Assembly (NCBI RefSeq): GCF_017948675.1
Contig: NZ_JAGFBU010000005.1
Coordinates: forward strand, 1-64,000
Length of the DNA: 64,000 nucleotides
Source of the DNA: Flavobacterium flabelliforme
Lineage (GTDB): Bacteria > Bacteroidota > Bacteroidia > Flavobacteriales > Flavobacteriaceae
Reading direction: 5' to 3'
Part shown: positions 62,066 to 64,000 of the stretch, one piece after another
Layout of the letters: every line of letters begins with the position of its first letter
Numbering within the stretch: the first letter of the stretch is position 1
The notes under the pieces: generated by a model
Told to the model about the DNA's origin: nothing
Databases searched by the model: none
What the model saw: the letters and a program-made list of their open reading frames with translations, nothing else
Position numbers and translations under genes: made by a program

Positions 62066-62837
62066 TTTAGATTAATCTTATATTAACCTTTACATTGATT
62101 AGTAAAAGATAATTTCCGACTGCTATTAATTCTAAGAGCTCCACAAAAACCTTCCTTAAAACAGTCAGAATTTTATGGATTTGAAAGACATTATTGTATT
62201 GAAAAAGTACACTTCTTTTATAATGTTTTCCATTTAATTTTTTGTTGTAGTGTATCCCTTCAAAGAAACTTAAATAAGGACAAAAAGACAATAAGCAAAC
62301 CAAGGTATTGTACATAGGCAAAAGAAGTACGCATATTGACAAGTTTCGTTCCTCAACATGTCACCATTCGGAACTTATAGCATTTTCATTGCAGATGTAC
62401 AATTTAAGAATGCGTTCTTTTTCCTTTTTCTTTTTTTAAGATATTTATGGCTGTAGGTAATTAACTTATCCGTTTTTCAAGTTGTAACATTATGATCATA
62501 GACATAATATGTCCATGATTGCTTATAATTGCTTTTAGATCCAATTTAGTTTTTGACTTTTAAAAAATTCCAAGATCACAACGTTCCTGTGAACGGTAAG
62601 ACGCCCGTTTGTTTCACAAACGATATCTGGTTCCTTTTCACTTGGAACTTGTAAGCAAAGAACATTTAAAGGAAAGCTAATACATAAACAAAGACACCAT
62701 AAAAAATGCGGTAAACCGTAATTGTAAAATAAAACTAAACTTTATTTTTGTTAACAAAGCGAATCAATGTAAAACAAATCTAGGTTAACAATAATGAAAA
62801 TTATAGTTTTACATTTTTATAATAAATTTCAATATAA
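62066..62837. other. Noncoding leader of the restriction-modification locus, three hairpins
   Basis: About 770 bases without a convincing gene. CGTTC/GAACG (62582-62595), CGTTTGT/ACAAACG (62606-62622) and GTTCC/GGAAC (62630-62648) form three consecutive hairpins about 190 bases before hsdM. They may be a structured leader or operator sites. A 91-residue minus-strand frame at 62067-62342 looks spurious. Confidence 0.5.
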
Positions 62838-64000
62838 ATGAATCAATCCGTACACAATAAATTAGTTTCTTTCATTTGGTCAATTGCAGACGACTGCCTT
62901 CGTGATGTTTACGTTCGTGGAAAATACCGCGATGTTATTTTACCAATGGTCGTTTTACGCCGACTAGATGCTTTGCTAGAACCTACTAAAGACGCTGTTA
63001 TGGAAGAACTCTCTTTTCAACGTGATGAAGCAGGTTTTACAGAATGGGACGAAAACGGATTACGGGCCGCTTCTGGTTACGTGTTTTACAATACTAGTGA
63101 GTGGACTTTACAACGCCTACACAATACCGCTACGAATAGTCAACAATTGCTACAAGCTAATTTCGAGGATTATCTAAATGGTTTTAGTGCCAATGTGAAA
63201 GAGATTATCGAGAAGTTTAAACTAAGAAGTCAAACACATGGCTGCAAAAGATGTGTTGCTAGATGTTTTGGAAAAATTTACTTCGCCCGACATAAACCTG
63301 ACTCCTTTCGAAAAATTAGATAGCAATGGTAGAAAATTACCAGCTCTTTCTAATCTCGGAATGGGTTATGTATTCGAAGAATTAATTCGAAAGTTCAACG
63401 AGGAAAATAATGAAGAAGCAGGAGAACACTTTACACCTCGTGAAGTAATTGATCTGATGACGCACATTATTTTTGATCCAATCAAAAACAATTTACCTCC
63501 TGTAATGACCATTTACGATCCCGCTTGTGGTAGTGGTGGAATGCTTACTGAAGCGCAAAATTTCATCAAAGACGAAGAGGGAGAAATTCGTGCAGTCAAT
63601 TCGGATGTGTATTTGTATGGAAAAGAAATCAACGACGAAACCTATGCCATCTGTAAATCAGATATGATGATTAAGGGAAATAATCCCGAAAATATCCGTG
63701 TGGGTTCTACACTTTCTACCGATGAATTTGCAGGAACCACTTTCGACTTTATGTTGTCCAATCCTCCTTATGGTAAATCCTGGGCAAGTGAGCAAAAATA
63801 TATCAAAGACGGAAAAGACGTGATTGACAGTCGTTTCCAAATCCAATTAAAAAACTATTGGGGAATAGAAGAAGCTGCCGATGCCATTCCGCGTTCATCT
63901 GACGGACAATTGTTGTTTCTAATGGAAATGGTCAGCAAAATGAAACCACTTTCGCAAAGTCCAAGAGGAACTCGTATTGCTTCGGTACATAATGGTAGTA
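62838..64000 (+). pseudogene. hsdM: Type I restriction-modification methyltransferase HsdM, frameshifted, incomplete
   Basis: The first frame (62838-63323) encodes the HsdM N-terminal helical domain (MNQSVHNKLVSFIWSIADD, then YVRGKYRDVILPMVVLRRLDALL) as far as EIIEKFKLRSQ. There the homology jumps to another frame at about 63231-63240: from CAC ATG at 63235 the second frame is open to the window end, with AGEHFTPREVIDLM, the SAM motif DPACGSGGML and the catalytic NPPY in LSNPPYGKS. One base too many (or two too few) at 63234 explains the break. The 3' part, hsdS and hsdR lie beyond the window. A real frameshift, a sequencing error, or a second start at 63238 cannot be separated by eye. Confidence 0.85.

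Larger units (their letters stand above)
52833..64000. mobile_element. Mobilizable element integrated at tRNA-Val (left end; right end not seen)
   Basis: From the tRNA-Val 3' end the window holds, in order, a large serine recombinase, a coupled small ORF, a MobB-type relaxase, a MobA/MobC-like protein, an AbiEii/DUF6922 pair, a palindrome-rich noncoding kilobase, a two-gene unit of unknown role with a divergent XRE regulator, and a type I restriction-modification gene. Integration and mobilization genes without any visible conjugation machinery suggest an integrative mobilizable element that relies on a helper. The element may equally be a larger ICE, because at least half could lie beyond the window. 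Confidence 0.8.

Noticed and set aside
62067..62342. 91-residue minus-strand ORF
   Set aside because: It lies in a spacer with stop-rich other frames, lacks a ribosome site, and its Leu/Tyr-rich composition resembles translated AT-rich DNA. Kept out of the gene list.

Overview
The window is AT-rich chromosome from a member of the Bacteroidota, most likely Flavobacterium or a close flavobacterial relative. The evidence is the SusC/SusD outer-membrane pair behind a FecI-type sigma factor and FecR anti-sigma factor, promoters of the Bacteroidota form TTG-N19-21-TAnnTTTG (clearest before the tRNA gene), the DUF3822 protein next to rsmD, the GYF_2-type membrane protein, and weak Shine-Dalgarno sites almost everywhere. 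Assignments rest on motif reading only; no database search was possible.

Region 1 (1-2600) is the most unusual part. Read on the minus strand, it is a head-to-tail array of five gene-cassette-like units, the last cut by the window edge. Each complete unit ends in a long hairpin site, and the start of that site is the reverse complement of the first bases of the same unit, as in integron cassettes, where the two halves of attC join only in the circular cassette. Two units are identical 430-bp cassettes with no ORF. The others carry a lipocalin-sized hypothetical protein, a DUF6934-like protein with an unlisted 51-residue partner, and the start of a secreted protein. No integrase gene lies beside the array in this window, so it is best described as CALIN-like (attC sites without an integrase).

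Region 2 (2877-52730) is ordinary chromosome. It contains a VWA/MoxR-type ATPase pair; a 2OG-Fe(II) oxygenase; a DUF457-type membrane hydrolase; an EamA exporter; a Crp-family regulator with an MFS transporter; and a nutrient-uptake locus made of a sigma factor, FecR, SusC with an STN signalling domain, SusD, a TlpA-like lipoprotein thioredoxin, an M16 peptidase and DsbD. After these come a class V aminotransferase, an amidohydrolase, rsmD, a RecD-like helicase, kdsB, an M14 peptidase with a divergent XRE regulator and a cluster of shared palindromic operators, an Lrp regulator, phosphoenolpyruvate carboxylase, a DNA glycosylase, recQ, polyamine genes (speA and a deoxyhypusine-synthase-like gene), aroB, proline dehydrogenase and an MsbA-like ABC transporter. 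The spacers hold repeated extragenic hairpins, including a multi-stem element at 20601-20734 and three tandem 90-bp inverted repeats at 6494-6749.

Region 3 (52768-64000) is an integrated mobilizable element. It begins inside the 3' end of a tRNA-Val gene, where the stop codon of a large serine recombinase lies within the tRNA. It carries a small ORF coupled to the recombinase, a MobB-type relaxase and its MobA/MobC-like accessory protein, a nucleotidyltransferase AbiEii/DUF6922 pair, a palindrome-rich noncoding kilobase, a two-gene unit of unknown function (538 and 115 residues) divergent from an XRE regulator, and the start of a type I restriction-modification locus whose hsdM gene is frameshifted. 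The far end of the element lies beyond the window. The cargo suggests a small defence island moved by mobilization.
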